Assembly (NCBI RefSeq): GCF_018129065.1
Contig: NZ_JAAEDM010000012.1
Span: 24,481 to 88,480, forward strand
Direction: 5' to 3'
DNA: 64,000 nt
Source of the DNA: Neoroseomonas soli
Lineage (GTDB): Bacteria; Pseudomonadota; Alphaproteobacteria; Acetobacterales; Acetobacteraceae
Made by a program: the position numbers and the translations under genes. The notes under the pieces are model-generated. The model saw nothing but the letters and a program-made list of their open reading frames with translations. It did not search any database and was not told the DNA's origin. This document shows positions 1 through 8,910 of this stretch, in pieces (within the stretch, counting starts at the first letter, position 1; each line of letters starts with the position of its first letter).

Positions 1-613
1 CGGCCATCAGCGCGGAGAGGCCGGCCTCGTCGTTCGGGTCCGCCAGCAGCACGTTGTCCGAAAGACCTTCGAGGATGCCCGGCGTCGGCGTGCCGTCGAA
101 GTGGTTGGTCACGCCGAAGGCCACATGGTCGTGCCAGCCGTGGAAGTGGCCGCGCAGGCGCAGCAGCTTCTTCCGCCCCGTCGCGGCGCGCGCCACGCGC
201 AGCGCCATCAGCGTCGCCTCGGTGCCGGAATTGGTGAAGCGGATCATCTCCGCGCTCGGCACCATGGACTTGATGAGCGCGGCCCAGCGGTTCTCCAGCG
301 CGTGGTTGGCGCCGTAATGCGTGCCCTTGGCGAGCTGCTCCGCCACCGCCGCCGTCACCGCCGGATGGGCGTGGCCGAGGATCAACGCCCCGTGGCCGCC
401 CGCGTAGTCCACGTACTCGTTGCCGTCCACGTCCCACTTCCGCGGCCCCGCGGCGCGCGCGATGGCGAGCGGATGCGGGCGGACGTAGCGCGTGTCGTGG
501 GTGACGCCGCCGGGGAAGTGCTCGCATGCCTCGGCATAGGCGGCCGCGCTGCCCGGCGTATGGGCGATGAAGGCGGCGACGATGGGGGAATTGGTCGGCG
601 GGATGCTGTCCAT
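1..613 (-). CDS. Class III PLP aminotransferase, glutamate-1-semialdehyde aminomutase-like (5' part only)
   Basis: The reading frame starts with ATG at 613 and is open to the window edge, giving the first 204 residues of about 430 expected. The visible part begins MDSIPPTNSPIVAAF and contains hallmarks of the HemL-like branch of class III aminotransferases: DVDGNEYVDYAGGHGALILGH (about 65-85), the PLP-phosphate loop segment TNSGTEATLMALRVARAATG (about 128-147), and the aromatic/His motif GHFHGWHDH. The PLP lysine lies outside the window, so activity cannot be judged. True HemL normally has a different start and context; this is more likely a catabolic aminomutase-like paralogue. It is divergent from the ribonucleotide reductase gene, with about 150 bases between starts. 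Confidence 0.85.
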   Translation of the reverse strand, partial: MDSIPPTNSPIVAAFIAHTPGSAAAYAEACEHFPGGVTHDTRYVRPHPLAIARAAGPRKWDVDGNEYVDYAGGHGALILGHAHPAVTAAVAEQLAKGTHYGANHALENRWAALIKSMVPSAEMIRFTNSGTEATLMALRVARAATGRKKLLRLRGHFHGWHDHVAFGVTNHFDGTPTPGILEGLSDNVLLADPNDEAGLSALMA

Positions 614-680
614 GGCGGCCTCCGTGCGGGTGTGGCCACTAGCCTGCGCGGCCGGGCGCGGCCTGTCCATGGGATCGGAG

Positions 681-728
681 TGGCGAGATGTGGTGTGAAT
701 CCCCACCCAACGACGCTATATGCAGGGT
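681..728 (+). promoter_or_regulatory. Two NrdR-box-like sites upstream of the ribonucleotide reductase
   Basis: The 16-mer ACGCTATATGCAGGGT (713-728) matches the NrdR consensus ACACTATATATAGTGT at 12 of 16 positions. A second, weaker 16-mer at 681-696 ending in GTGGTGT matches at 9 of 16. The two are 32 bp apart centre to centre, the roughly three-turn spacing known for tandem NrdR boxes. They sit 38-85 bases before the ATG at 766, which also argues against the longer ORF start at 688. No nrdR gene is in the window. Confidence 0.5.
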
Positions 729-765
729 GTCGCCTGCGGATCCGCCCGCGGCGGCCGAGGAAAGG

Positions 766-3198
766 ATGGACCTTCACGCCACCGCCCCGGCACCCGCGCC
801 GGCCCCGCCGACCGATGCGTCCCCGCCTGGCGCCGCCTTCGGAGAAGCGCCGCTGCCCGCGCGCCCCTTCGACCCCGGCATGGGCTTGGCCGTCGCCCGC
901 CGCACCGTGCTGCGCGCCGAGGACGGGGAGGATTTTGGCCGCGTCGCCGACCGCGTCGCCGTGGGCAGCCTGGGCCTGCTCGGGCGCCCGCCGGCCGCAT
1001 CCGACCGGCTGGAGCAGGCACGGTTGCGCAACGCCATCGCCACCGGCGCGCTGATCACCTCCGGCCGGCACCTCCAGCACGGCGATGCCAACCAGCCGCG
1101 GCGGAACATGGAGGTCTTCACCAATTGCGCCACCGCCGGCGCCTCCTTCACCAAGTTCTACCTGCTGCTGAACGGCGCCGGGGTCGGGCGTGCCTATGAC
1201 GACGCGCTCTGCCCGGTCGATTGGGCGGAGGCGCCGGAGTTGCTGCTCTACCTCGCCCCCTCGCATCCCGACTGGCCCAAGGACCGCGCCGGGTTGCACC
1301 GCTTCGGCGTCGAGTTCGGCCTGCTGCGCTGGGGCATGGGCCCCGCATCCTTCGGCGAGGCGGAGGAAGCCGATGTCCGCGGCTTCCTCGCACGCGAACT
1401 GGTCCACGACCTCGCGCGCGTGCCGGAGGGCGCCATCCACCACCGCCTCGCCGACAGCCGCGAAGGCTGGGCCAAGGCGGTCGAGATCCTGGAAGGCATG
1501 GCCTTCCGGCGCGAGCGCGGCCGCGTGCTGCTGCTGGACCTGTCGGAGATCCGGCCGCTCGGAGCGCCGATCCATGGCATGCAGGGGCGGCCCGCCTCGG
1601 GGCCGCTCTCGCTGCTGCGCGCCTTCATCAACCTGCGGCGGGAGGTGATCGAGACCGCGCGCGACCGCGACCCGGACGGCGAGGCGATGCGCCCCTGGGA
1701 ACAGGCGCTGCGCGCGGACCATATCCTCTCGACCGAAGTGCAGGTCGGCGGCGCCCGCCGCGCCGCCCGCATGGCGACGAAATCCTGGCGCGACCCCGGC
1801 GCGCTGCGCTTCGTACGGCTGAAGGCGGAGGGCGGCCTCTGGACCGCCAACCACTCGCTGATGGTGGACGCGGAATTCTGGGCGCGGCTCGAGCCGGGTG
1901 CGGACCCGGATGATCTGCTGACGAAGCATGCGCGCGCGCTCTTCGCCGCGGCGACGGCCTGCGCCTACCTCAACGGGGAGCCCGGCTTCATCAACGGCGA
2001 CCGGCTGGAGGACGCGCGCACCGGCTTCGCGCGGCAGAAGCCCGCCACCGCCGAGGCCGGATCCTCCCGCTACCGCGTCGATGAGGGCGCGGCGCTGCTG
2101 GGGGAGGTCGCGCGTCGCGCCGCGACCGCGCATTTCCCTGTCACGACCAATCCCTGCGGGGAGGTCGTGCTGCACGTGACCGGCGGCTATTGCGTGATCT
2201 CGGATTTCGCGCCGCTGCTCGCCTGTCCGGTGCCGCTGGAGGCGCTGGTCCCCGGCGCGGTGCCGGAGGATGTCGCGCGCGCCTGGGATGCGCGGGTCGA
2301 GGATGCGGTGCGCCTCGGCGTGCGCTTCCTGGTCCGGGTGAACCGGATGGATGCGCTCTATGCGGCGGAGGTGGCGCGCACCAACCGCATCGGCATCGGG
2401 CCGACAGGGCTGCACGAATGGGCCTGGGCGCGCTTCGGCCTGGCCTTCCGCGACCTGCTGGACGAGGCACGCGCGAAGCCCTTCTGGGACATGCTCGCGC
2501 AACTCTCCGCGGCGGCGAAGCAGGAGGCGACGTCCTATGCCGCCATCCTCGGCATGGCGTCGCCCGCGACGGTGACGACCATCAAGCCCGCGGGCACCAC
2601 CAGCAAATTGTTCGGACTGACCGAGGGCGCGCATCTACCCGCGCGCCGGCAATACCTGCGCTGGGTGCAGTTCCGCGGCGGGCCGGACGGCAAGGGCGGC
2701 TGGCTGCCGGGTGGCGATCCGCTGATCGCGGATTATGCCGCGCGCGGCTACCCGGTGCGGGCGCTCGAGACCTTCCCCGGCGTCACGGTCGTCGGCTTCC
2801 CGACCCTGCCGCTGATCCAGCGCCTGGGCATCGGGGACCGCCTAGTGACGGCGCCGGAGGCGACGCCGGAGGAGCAATACCGCTGGCTCGGCCTGCTCGA
2901 ACGCCACTGGATCGGTGCCGAGCGCGGCAACCAAGTATCCTACACGCTGAAGATCGCGACCGATCGCGTGGGGCTCGACGAATTCCGCGCCTTGCTGCGC
3001 GCCCACCAGCCGCATCTGCGCTGCTGCGCCGTGCTGCCGAGCCGGTCGGACCGCGACCTCGGCTACGAATACCTGCCGGAGGAGGAAGTGCCGGAGGACC
3101 GTTTCCGCGCCATCGTCGGCAGGATCCGCGATCCCGGCGTGGCCGAGGCCGTGGACCTCGCGCGGCTGCAATGCGAGGCGGGGGTCTGCCCGATCTAG
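766..3198 (+). CDS. nrdJ: Adenosylcobalamin-dependent (class II) ribonucleoside-triphosphate reductase, monomeric RTPR type
   Basis: This 810-residue enzyme should reduce ribonucleotides to deoxyribonucleotides using adenosylcobalamin to generate a thiyl radical. The cysteine pattern resembles Lactobacillus RTPR: C121 in TNCATAG, the thiyl-radical candidate C464 in NPCGE with E466, a second active-site candidate C476 in GGYCVISDF, and the C-terminal redox pair C803/C808 in CEAGVCPI. The loop IKPAGTTSKLFGLTEGAH is also typical. The length fits the short monomeric form rather than the roughly 1200-residue alphaproteobacterial NrdJ. I chose ATG 766 because GAGG lies five bases upstream; an in-frame ATG at 688 would place both NrdR-like boxes inside the gene. 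The first 30 residues are Ala/Pro-rich and probably disordered. Confidence 0.88.
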   Translation: MDLHATAPAPAPAPPTDASPPGAAFGEAPLPARPFDPGMGLAVARRTVLRAEDGEDFGRVADRVAVGSLGLLGRPPAASDRLEQARLRNAIATGALITSGRHLQHGDANQPRRNMEVFTNCATAGASFTKFYLLLNGAGVGRAYDDALCPVDWAEAPELLLYLAPSHPDWPKDRAGLHRFGVEFGLLRWGMGPASFGEAEEADVRGFLARELVHDLARVPEGAIHHRLADSREGWAKAVEILEGMAFRRERGRVLLLDLSEIRPLGAPIHGMQGRPASGPLSLLRAFINLRREVIETARDRDPDGEAMRPWEQALRADHILSTEVQVGGARRAARMATKSWRDPGALRFVRLKAEGGLWTANHSLMVDAEFWARLEPGADPDDLLTKHARALFAAATACAYLNGEPGFINGDRLEDARTGFARQKPATAEAGSSRYRVDEGAALLGEVARRAATAHFPVTTNPCGEVVLHVTGGYCVISDFAPLLACPVPLEALVPGAVPEDVARAWDARVEDAVRLGVRFLVRVNRMDALYAAEVARTNRIGIGPTGLHEWAWARFGLAFRDLLDEARAKPFWDMLAQLSAAAKQEATSYAAILGMASPATVTTIKPAGTTSKLFGLTEGAHLPARRQYLRWVQFRGGPDGKGGWLPGGDPLIADYAARGYPVRALETFPGVTVVGFPTLPLIQRLGIGDRLVTAPEATPEEQYRWLGLLERHWIGAERGNQVSYTLKIATDRVGLDEFRALLRAHQPHLRCCAVLPSRSDRDLGYEYLPEEEVPEDRFRAIVGRIRDPGVAEAVDLARLQCEAGVCPI

Positions 3199-3211
3199 GG
3201 ACAAGCCCTCT

Positions 3212-3257
3212 CCGCCAGCTTGCCCACGCGACCTCGGTCACGTGGGCAAGCTGGCGG
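3212..3257. repeat. Long perfect-arm inverted repeat downstream of nrdJ
   Basis: A 17-base arm (3212-3228) is perfectly complementary to 3241-3257. Inside the loop a further GACC/GGTC pair extends the stem to about 22 bp with one mismatch. It begins 13 bases after the nrdJ stop, so it could stabilise or end the transcript, but no T-run follows. Part of the arm (GCTTGCCCAC) recurs at 3355-3364, suggesting a repeated element. Confidence 0.6.
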
Positions 3258-3440
3258 ATGGCGGAATTCAGGAGGGTTCGGACGCTGCTCGCCGCACCAG
3301 GGAGGAGCGTGGAATTGCGCCCCCCCCCAGCGTCAGGGAATCCTCTCTCTGTCGGCTTGCCCACCCGCCCTCAAGTCGCGTCCTGACGGATCAAATCCCA
3401 TCGGCGGCTCGCTGTCTGAAGACGGCGAGCGCGGAAGTGG

Positions 3441-3755
3441 CTACTTCACGGCCTCATCGAACATCATGCGCAGCATGCCGTCCGCGGCGCAGTTGGTGGG
3501 GTCGGCACGGAGCGCGACCTCGGCAGCCCGGCGCATCGCCTCCCGATCGGCTGCGGTGACGCGCAGGCCCTGCTCCTGGGCGGTGATGGCCGCGTCCAGC
3601 TTCGCCGTGCTCGGCGCGTTCTGCCAGCCGCAAACCCTGGGCGCCATCTGCATCTGGTAGAACATGCCCATGGCTTCACGCTGGGCCTGCGCGCTCGGCA
3701 CGAAGGAAAAAGCCGAAGCCACGACGGCCGAAGCGAGAGCGTACTTCTTGATCAT
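3441..3755 (-). CDS. Small secreted protein of unknown function
   Basis: The product is 104 residues with a clear signal peptide (MIKKYALASAVVASAFSF, probably cleaved after SAQA). The mature part is about 80 residues with two cysteines, one in APRVCGWQN and one in DPTNCAADG, which could form a disulfide in the periplasm. A longer ATG start exists at 3830, but the start at 3755 has AGGA eight bases upstream and puts the signal sequence at the N-terminus. I do not recognise the family. A dyad (3790-3805) lies about 35 bases upstream. Confidence 0.7.
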   Translation of the reverse strand: MIKKYALASAVVASAFSFVPSAQAQREAMGMFYQMQMAPRVCGWQNAPSTAKLDAAITAQEQGLRVTAADREAMRRAAEVALRADPTNCAADGMLRMMFDEAVK

Positions 3756-3789
3756 CAGGATGTCCTGTGTCGATGGAGATCGAAATCCG

Positions 3790-3805
3790 TTGTGACACGT
3801 CACAA
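3790..3805. promoter_or_regulatory. Palindromic operator candidate upstream of the small secreted protein
   Basis: TTGTGAC-AC-GTCACAA is a perfect 7-bp inverted repeat with a two-base spacer, 35 bases upstream of the start at 3755. It resembles a CRP/FNR half-site pair (TGTGA/TCACA), but the gap between those halves is four bases rather than six, so another regulator is likely. Confidence 0.35.
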
Positions 3806-4110
3806 AGGCCAGGCGGAGTATGGGCCGCACCCGTTAAGGGCCCGTAGTCTCGGTAGGCGCATCGATTGAATTCGACATGATGCGCGCGCCTTGCGTGCGA
3901 TACCGCGAACCCAAGGAACGCATCCGGGGCCGGTCGTGCTCTCGCGTACCGCCGACTGGCCTCGCAGGCTCGGCGAAAGCCCCGAAGGACGCCCGCGCCG
4001 CGTCGGTGAGCAGTCGGCGGATCAACGCCGATCTCTGTCCCCGGGGATCAGTGTTGCATTGCATTCCGGCGCGTCGGTGAAATCCTGCTTCGCCAGCCTT
4101 TCCGTGCGAA
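3806..4110. other. Intergenic region, no gene supported
   Basis: About 300 bases between the operator-like dyad and the stop of the sterol-desaturase gene. Short frames on both strands here have no family features, no convincing ribosome binding site and low-complexity composition. No hairpin followed by a T-run was seen. Confidence 0.4.
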
Positions 4111-4902
4111 TTAGGGCTCGGGCGTCAGTGGCTGCAGCAGCAGCCGGTCAATGCGCTGTTCGTCATCCGCACGGAAGCACTCCACCCCGATCACCATGCC
4201 GAGCTGCCCCTTCGCCGGTTCCGCGCGGTAGGTGCCGAAGATCCGGTCCCACCATGGCAGGCAGAAGCCGAAGTCGCTGTCCGTTTCCACGCGGATTTCC
4301 GAATGGTGGACGCGATGCATGTCCGGCGTCACCAGAAGCAGCCGCAGCGGGCGGTCCAGCCAGGCAGGCAGGGCGAGGTTGGCGTGGTTGAACAGTGAGG
4401 TCGCGTTCAGCAGCACCTCGAAGACCAGCACCCCTTCCGCCGGCGCGCCGAGCGCCACCACCGCCGCGGCCTTGATCGCGAACGAGAGAAGGATCTCGAC
4501 CGGGTGGAAGCGCAGGCCGGAGGAGGCATCGAGTTCCGGGTCCGCGTGGTGCACGCGGTGCAGCCGCCACAACAGCGGCACGGCGTGGAAGACGCGGTGC
4601 TGGAAGTAGATCAGCATGTCGAGCAGCACGACCGCGACCGGCGCCGCCACCCAGGCGGGTACGCCGAGCGCAGGGAACAGACCGAGCCCGCGGGCCTCCG
4701 CCCAGGCCGCCACGCCTACCGCGCCCGCCGGCGCGACCAGCCGAAGCAGCACCGAGGAGATCGCCACCAGCCCGAAGTTCGACGGCCACCGCCGCCAGGA
4801 CAGCCGCTGCGGCCGCCGCGGGAAGGCGTGCTCCAGCAGCGCCATTGCCACCAGCACGGCGGCGAAGACGGAAAGGCGGATGACGGGTTCCTGGGCCAGC
4901 AT
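4111..4902 (-). CDS. Sterol desaturase / fatty acid hydroxylase family membrane di-iron enzyme
   Basis: The 263-residue protein has the histidine clusters of the fatty acid hydroxylase superfamily that bind a di-iron centre at the membrane: HRVFH, HRVHH in the middle (WRLHRVHHAD) and HRVHH near the C-terminus (DMHRVHHSE), plus an isolated FNHANL. Hydrophobic segments occur at about residues 7-22, 42-66 and 73-95. It probably hydroxylates or desaturates a lipid, carotenoid or hopanoid-type substrate. The ORF runs on upstream to 5502, but that part is antisense to hupE; I chose ATG 4902, whose N-terminal helix fits a membrane protein. It diverges from hupE with 81 bases between starts. Confidence 0.85.
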   Translation of the reverse strand: MLAQEPVIRLSVFAAVLVAMALLEHAFPRRPQRLSWRRWPSNFGLVAISSVLLRLVAPAGAVGVAAWAEARGLGLFPALGVPAWVAAPVAVVLLDMLIYFQHRVFHAVPLLWRLHRVHHADPELDASSGLRFHPVEILLSFAIKAAAVVALGAPAEGVLVFEVLLNATSLFNHANLALPAWLDRPLRLLLVTPDMHRVHHSEIRVETDSDFGFCLPWWDRIFGTYRAEPAKGQLGMVIGVECFRADDEQRIDRLLLQPLTPEP

Positions 4903-4983
4903 TGTCCCGAGATGTAGCGTGCGGCGCGCACTCTTGCAGGGATGGCGCGTGGTTGCGACCATGCCGGCAACAAGGAGATGACC

Positions 4984-5583
4984 ATGAAGCGCCTCGCTGC
5001 CCTGCTTGCTCTCGCGCCGCTGCCCGCGCTGGCGCATCACCCGATGGGCGGCGCGGTGCCGTCCACGCTGTGGGAAGGCTTCGCCTCCGGCATCGGCCAC
5101 CCGGTGATCGGGGTGGACCACCTGGCCTTCCTGCTGGCCGCGGGGGTGCTGGCCTCGGCGCTGCCGGGAGCGCGCGGGGTGCTGGCGATCCTCGCCTTCG
5201 TCGCCGGCGGCTTCCTGGGGAGCCTCGCGCATGTGGCCGGGATCGGCTTCGGGCCGGTGGAGGCGCTGGTGGCGCTCTCGGTGCTGGTGGCGGGGGCGGC
5301 GCTGCTGCGCGGCACGCCGGGGGCGCTGCTGCCGGCGGGCTTCGCGCTGGCGGGCCTGGTGCACGGCCACGCCTTCGCCGAGGCGATCATCGGCGCCGAA
5401 CAGGGGCCGCTGGTCGCCTATCTGGCGGCGCTGGCGGTGATGCAGGGCGCGATCGGCATTGCCGCGATGTGGGCGGCCGGGCGGATCGCGGCAGCCGGCC
5501 ACGGCGTGGCGATGCGCCGCGTCGCGGGCTTCGCGGGCGTGGCCCTGGGCGTGCTGTTCCTCGGCGTGTCGCTGGCGGGCTGA
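4984..5583 (+). CDS. hupE: HupE/UreJ family metal (probably nickel) transporter
   Basis: The 199-residue product starts with a signal peptide (MKRLAALLALAPLPALA) followed immediately by HHPMGG, and carries the HupE signature GIGHPVIGVDHLAFLLAAG (about 36-54) and GLVHGHAFAEAI (about 120-131), whose His/Asp/Glu residues are thought to handle Ni2+. Six or so membrane helices follow. The start at 4984 is preceded by AAGGAG at six bases. No hydrogenase or urease gene is nearby, so it is a solitary transporter here. It converges with the MFS gene, with only four bases between stop codons. Confidence 0.88.
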   Translation: MKRLAALLALAPLPALAHHPMGGAVPSTLWEGFASGIGHPVIGVDHLAFLLAAGVLASALPGARGVLAILAFVAGGFLGSLAHVAGIGFGPVEALVALSVLVAGAALLRGTPGALLPAGFALAGLVHGHAFAEAIIGAEQGPLVAYLAALAVMQGAIGIAAMWAAGRIAAAGHGVAMRRVAGFAGVALGVLFLGVSLAG

Positions 5584-5587
5584 CCCG

Positions 5588-6793
5588 TCAGGCCGCGCGG
5601 CCGAGCCACCGCAGCACGGCGAAGCCCGCCAGCGTGATCAGCGCGACATGGCCGAAGGCGAGGCCCCAGGCGAGGGGCCCGTCCCCGCCGGCCATGTCCA
5701 GCACCGCGCCGCAGAGCAGCGGCCCGACGAAGCCGCCCGCATAGCCCGCCATGGAATGCAGCCCCATGGTGGCGCCGCGCAATGCGGGCTCAGCCGCCTG
5801 CACCGTTCCCGCGGTCAGCGCGGAACTGTCGAGGTAGATCGCCGCGTTCCAGGCGAGCACGAAGGCCACCGCGAGCAGCGGCGCCGCCCCGGCGGCGAAG
5901 CCTGTCACCACCGACATTGCAGCACCCCCTAGCATCGCGAGCGTGACGACGCGGGCCCGGCCGAAGCGTTCCGAGACTTCATTGCCCGTCAGTGATACGG
6001 CGATGCCGACCAGCCCGGCGATCGTGAACAGCACCGTCGGCCCGGGCAGCCATGCCGGCGGGGCGTTCACCGCGAAGGACGCGGCGAGGAACGCCACCGC
6101 CCAGGCCCGCAATACCGCCATTTCCAGTGTGTGCACGCAGTAGCCGGCGATCCAGGCCATGGCCCGGCGGTTGCGCAGGACGGGCCGGAAGTCGAGCAAC
6201 TTTCCGCCGTTGGCCCGCGGTGGCGGCGGCGTGTCCGGGAGGATGGTCAGTGCGATGGCGAAGGCGCCCGCCGCGAGGATGCCGCCGACGAGGAAGGCTG
6301 CCTCCGGCCCCGCCAGCGCCGCGCAGGCGCCGGCGAGCGCGAAGGACATCGCCCCCGCGATCCCGACGCCCGCCGCATGCCAGGAGACGGCGCGCGACTG
6401 CGCGCTGCCCGTCAGCGGGTCCGCGATCGCCTTCAGCCCCGGCATGTAGGCCCCCGCCCAGCCGATGCCCACCAGCGCCCGGCAGGCGAGGCCCGACCAG
6501 AACCCCTCCGCCAGCAGAGCGAAGCCGAGATGCGCGAGCGCCGTCGCTCCCGTCCCCACCAGGTAGATGCGCCGCGCCGGCACGCGGTCGGTCAGCGCGA
6601 GCAGCACCGGCACGGCGGGGACGTAGGCGGCGAAGAAGATGCCGATCAGCCAGCCTGCCTCGATGCCCGAGAGCGACCAGCGCTCCATGTAGCCTGGCAG
6701 CAGGGCAGGGAGGGTGAAGGCGCCGATCTGCGTCAGCACCTGGGCGGCCACCATGGCGGCGGTGAATCGTGGCGTGCCGGGGATGAGGGCCAT
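5588..6793 (-). CDS. Major facilitator superfamily transporter
   Basis: A 401-residue protein with about twelve hydrophobic segments and the MFS loop 2-3 motif in degenerate form ([16 protein letters not shown], about 67-82). The first helices ([39 protein letters not shown]) resemble YbfB/CynX-type MFS carriers. Substrate cannot be told from sequence. It ends four bases from the hupE stop on the opposite strand and diverges from the MaoC gene. Confidence 0.85.
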   Translation of the reverse strand: MALIPGTPRFTAAMVAAQVLTQIGAFTLPALLPGYMERWSLSGIEAGWLIGIFFAAYVPAVPVLLALTDRVPARRIYLVGTGATALAHLGFALLAEGFWSGLACRALVGIGWAGAYMPGLKAIADPLTGSAQSRAVSWHAAGVGIAGAMSFALAGACAALAGPEAAFLVGGILAAGAFAIALTILPDTPPPPRANGGKLLDFRPVLRNRRAMAWIAGYCVHTLEMAVLRAWAVAFLAASFAVNAPPAWLPGPTVLFTIAGLVGIAVSLTGNEVSERFGRARVVTLAMLGGAAMSVVTGFAAGAAPLLAVAFVLAWNAAIYLDSSALTAGTVQAAEPALRGATMGLHSMAGYAGGFVGPLLCGAVLDMAGGDGPLAWGLAFGHVALITLAGFAVLRWLGRAA

Positions 6794-6896
6794 GGCCGCA
6801 GGCTATTCTGGCCGCGCCCGGTCCGGAAGCCGTCGGGGTTGATCCCGGTGGCGCCCCGCACGAGGATGCGCCCCCATTTGATTCCCGGAGGAACGC

Positions 6897-7355
6897 ATGC
6901 GCGTGGTGGAAACGCCGGAAGCCCTGAAGGCGCTGATCGGCCAGGAACTCGGCGTCGGCGACTGGCTCGAGGTGACGCAGGAGATGATCGACCGCTTCGC
7001 CGAGGTCACCGGCGACCACCAGTGGATCCACGTGGACGTGGAGCGCGCGAAGAAGGAGATGCCGGGCGGCAAGACCATCGCGCACGGCTACCTTCTGCTC
7101 TCGCTGCTGCCGAAGCTCGGCGCCGGGGTCTACAAGGTGTCCTGGCCGTCGCGCACGCTGAACTACGGCTCCGACAAGGTGCGCATCGTCAACCCGGTGC
7201 AGGCCGGCGACCGGATCCGGCTGCGTCAGGCACTGGCGGCGGTGGAGGATGGCGCGAACGGCGCGCATCGCATCACCGTGCGCCAGACCGTGGAGATCGA
7301 GGGCAAGGACAAGCCTGCCCTGATCGCCGACACCATCCGCATGACCTTCCCCTGA
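6897..7355 (+). CDS. MaoC-like hotdog-fold enoyl-CoA hydratase
   Basis: The 152-residue protein shows the R-hydratase/MaoC active-site motif [18 protein letters not shown] (about 37-54), with the catalytic Asp and His, and the following [18 protein letters not shown]. It should hydrate an enoyl-CoA to a 3-hydroxyacyl-CoA in the cytosol. GGAGG lies five bases before the ATG. It heads a three-gene run with the beta-lactamase-fold hydrolase (17 bases downstream) and an enoyl-CoA hydratase. Confidence 0.9.
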   Translation: MRVVETPEALKALIGQELGVGDWLEVTQEMIDRFAEVTGDHQWIHVDVERAKKEMPGGKTIAHGYLLLSLLPKLGAGVYKVSWPSRTLNYGSDKVRIVNPVQAGDRIRLRQALAAVEDGANGAHRITVRQTVEIEGKDKPALIADTIRMTFP

Positions 7356-7372
7356 GCGAAGGAGAGCACGCG

Positions 7373-8083
7373 ATGAAGATCACCTGGTTCGGCCATTCCG
7401 CCTTCCGGCTGGAATTCGGCTCCTCGGTCGTGCTGATCGACCCGTTCTTCACCGGCAACCCGGCCTTCGTGGGAGATCCCGAGAAGGCCGGCGCCGGCGC
7501 CACGCATGTGCTGCTGACGCACGGCCATGGCGACCACATCGGCGACACGGTCTCGATCTGCAAGCGCACCGGCGCGAAGCTCGTCACCAACTACGACCTG
7601 GCGATGTACCTGGCACGGCAGGGCGTCGAGAAGCTCGACCCGATGAACACGGGCGGCACCACGGACCAGGGCGAGTTCAGCGTCTCGCTGACCATCGCCT
7701 TCCATTCGTCGTCGGAACTCGATGCCAACGGCGTGTCGCAGAGCCTCGGCCTGCCGAACGGCATCGTCGTGACGCCGAAGGACAAGGCGGAGCCGGTCGT
7801 CTACCACATGGGCGACACCGACCTGTTCTCCGACATGGCGCTGATCGACGAGCTGTATCGCCCCACCGTCGCCATGGTGCCCTGCGGCGACCGCTTCACC
7901 ATGGGTCCGCGCAGTGCGGCGATGGCGGTGAAGCGGTTCCTGCCGAGCGTGAAGACCGCCATCCCCTGCCACTATGCGACCTTCGGCCTGCTGCTGCCGG
8001 ATGCCTCCGGCTTCGTGAAGGAGATGGAAGGCGCCAAGGCGAAGGTGGTGGTGCCCGAGAAGGGCAAGGCCTTCACCCCGTGA
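7373..8083 (+). CDS. Metallo-beta-lactamase-fold hydrolase, UPF0173 type
   Basis: The 236-residue product begins [15 protein letters not shown] and has the metal-binding motif [12 protein letters not shown] (about 43-54), then [12 protein letters not shown] and a late PCHYATF. This is the UPF0173/YtkL-like branch of the MBL fold, which usually binds two metal ions; its substrate is unknown. I used the ATG at 7373 because AAGGAG lies 9 bases upstream and family members start with MKITW. The last four bases overlap the next gene (GTGA). Confidence 0.9.
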   Translation: MKITWFGHSAFRLEFGSSVVLIDPFFTGNPAFVGDPEKAGAGATHVLLTHGHGDHIGDTVSICKRTGAKLVTNYDLAMYLARQGVEKLDPMNTGGTTDQGEFSVSLTIAFHSSSELDANGVSQSLGLPNGIVVTPKDKAEPVVYHMGDTDLFSDMALIDELYRPTVAMVPCGDRFTMGPRSAAMAVKRFLPSVKTAIPCHYATFGLLLPDASGFVKEMEGAKAKVVVPEKGKAFTP

Positions 8084-8871
8084 GCGCCCTGCCTGGCCTT
8101 GAAGACCTGACCGTCTTCCGCGTGGAGGTCGCCGAGGGCGTGGCGACGGTCACCATCGACCGCCCGCCGGTCAACGCGCAGAACGGCGTCTTCCGCGACG
8201 AGATCACGCGCATCTTCGACGCGCTCCACGAATCCGACGAAGTGCGCGCGATCGTCCTGACCGGGGCCGGCAAGACCTTCTCCGCCGGCGCGGACCTGCG
8301 TGACCGGCCGGATGCGGCAATGCGCGGGGCCTTCCCGCGTCACAGCCGCAATGTCCGCGCCGGCTTCGACTGCGTGATGGAATGCGGCAAGCCGGTCATC
8401 GCGGCGGTGAACGGGCCGGCGATCGGGGCAGGCTGCGTGCTGGCGCTGGTCTGCGACATCGTCCTCGTCGCCGAGGACGCCTTCATGTCCATGACGGAGG
8501 TGGATGTCGGCCTTGCCGGCGGCGTGCAGCACGTGTTGCGGCACTTCGGGCAGTCGGATGCGCGCATGTTCCTCTACACGGCGCGGCGCCTGCACGGGCC
8601 GGAACTGCACCGGATGCGCGTCGCGTCCGGATGCTTCGCGCAGGCGGAACTGCTGCCGGCGGCGCAGGCCATGGCGCGGGAAATCGCCGGCAAGGCGCCG
8701 CTCGCGGTGGCGGCGATGAAGCGTGCCTTCACCATGTGCGAGTACATGCCGCTGCACGAGGGCTACCGCTTCGAGCAGACGCAGACCGCGGCGCTGGCGA
8801 AGACCGAGGACACCAAGGAAGGGCTCGCCGCCTTCGCGCAGAAGCGCAAGCCGGTCTTCCGCGGTCGCTGA
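8080..8871 (+). CDS. Enoyl-CoA hydratase/isomerase family (crotonase) protein
   Basis: A 263-residue crotonase-fold protein. The oxyanion-hole elements are visible as [15 protein letters not shown] (about 63-77) and [25 protein letters not shown] (about 109-133), and the catalytic-Glu region as [11 protein letters not shown]. The start is GTG overlapping the upstream stop (GTGA), so translation is probably coupled. With MaoC and the MBL hydrolase it suggests a small acyl-CoA pathway, but no ligase or dehydrogenase accompanies it. Confidence 0.9.
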   Translation: MSALPGLEDLTVFRVEVAEGVATVTIDRPPVNAQNGVFRDEITRIFDALHESDEVRAIVLTGAGKTFSAGADLRDRPDAAMRGAFPRHSRNVRAGFDCVMECGKPVIAAVNGPAIGAGCVLALVCDIVLVAEDAFMSMTEVDVGLAGGVQHVLRHFGQSDARMFLYTARRLHGPELHRMRVASGCFAQAELLPAAQAMAREIAGKAPLAVAAMKRAFTMCEYMPLHEGYRFEQTQTAALAKTEDTKEGLAAFAQKRKPVFRGR

Positions 8872-8877
8872 CACGGT

Positions 8878-8902
8878 GCGGCGCCGGTCGCCCCGGCGCC
8901 GC
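8878..8902. terminator. Hairpin between convergent genes, probable bidirectional terminator
   Basis: GCGGCGCCGG (8878-8887) pairs perfectly with 8893-8902 around a five-base loop. It lies in the 39-base gap between the enoyl-CoA hydratase stop and the stop of the convergent Bug gene. No T-run follows on either side. Confidence 0.5.
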
Positions 8903-8910
8903 CCCACGCG

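Noticed and set aside
1..613. Heme-biosynthetic HemL
   Set aside because: Alphaproteobacteria normally use ALA synthase instead of HemL, and the N-terminus and context fit a paralogous aminotransferase.
614..765. Cobalamin riboswitch before the B12-dependent reductase
   Set aside because: The leader is only about 150 bases to the divergent gene and shows no B12-box sequence; the NrdR-like boxes explain the region better.
382..2634. Open frame of 750 codons on the minus strand
   Set aside because: It is antisense to nrdJ, rich in Arg, His, Gly and Ala with no known motif, and its end overlaps the aminotransferase in another frame. GC-rich third positions create such long frames opposite real genes.
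3834..4064. 76-codon minus-strand frame
   Set aside because: No motif, no ribosome site and no signal peptide; composition like non-coding DNA.
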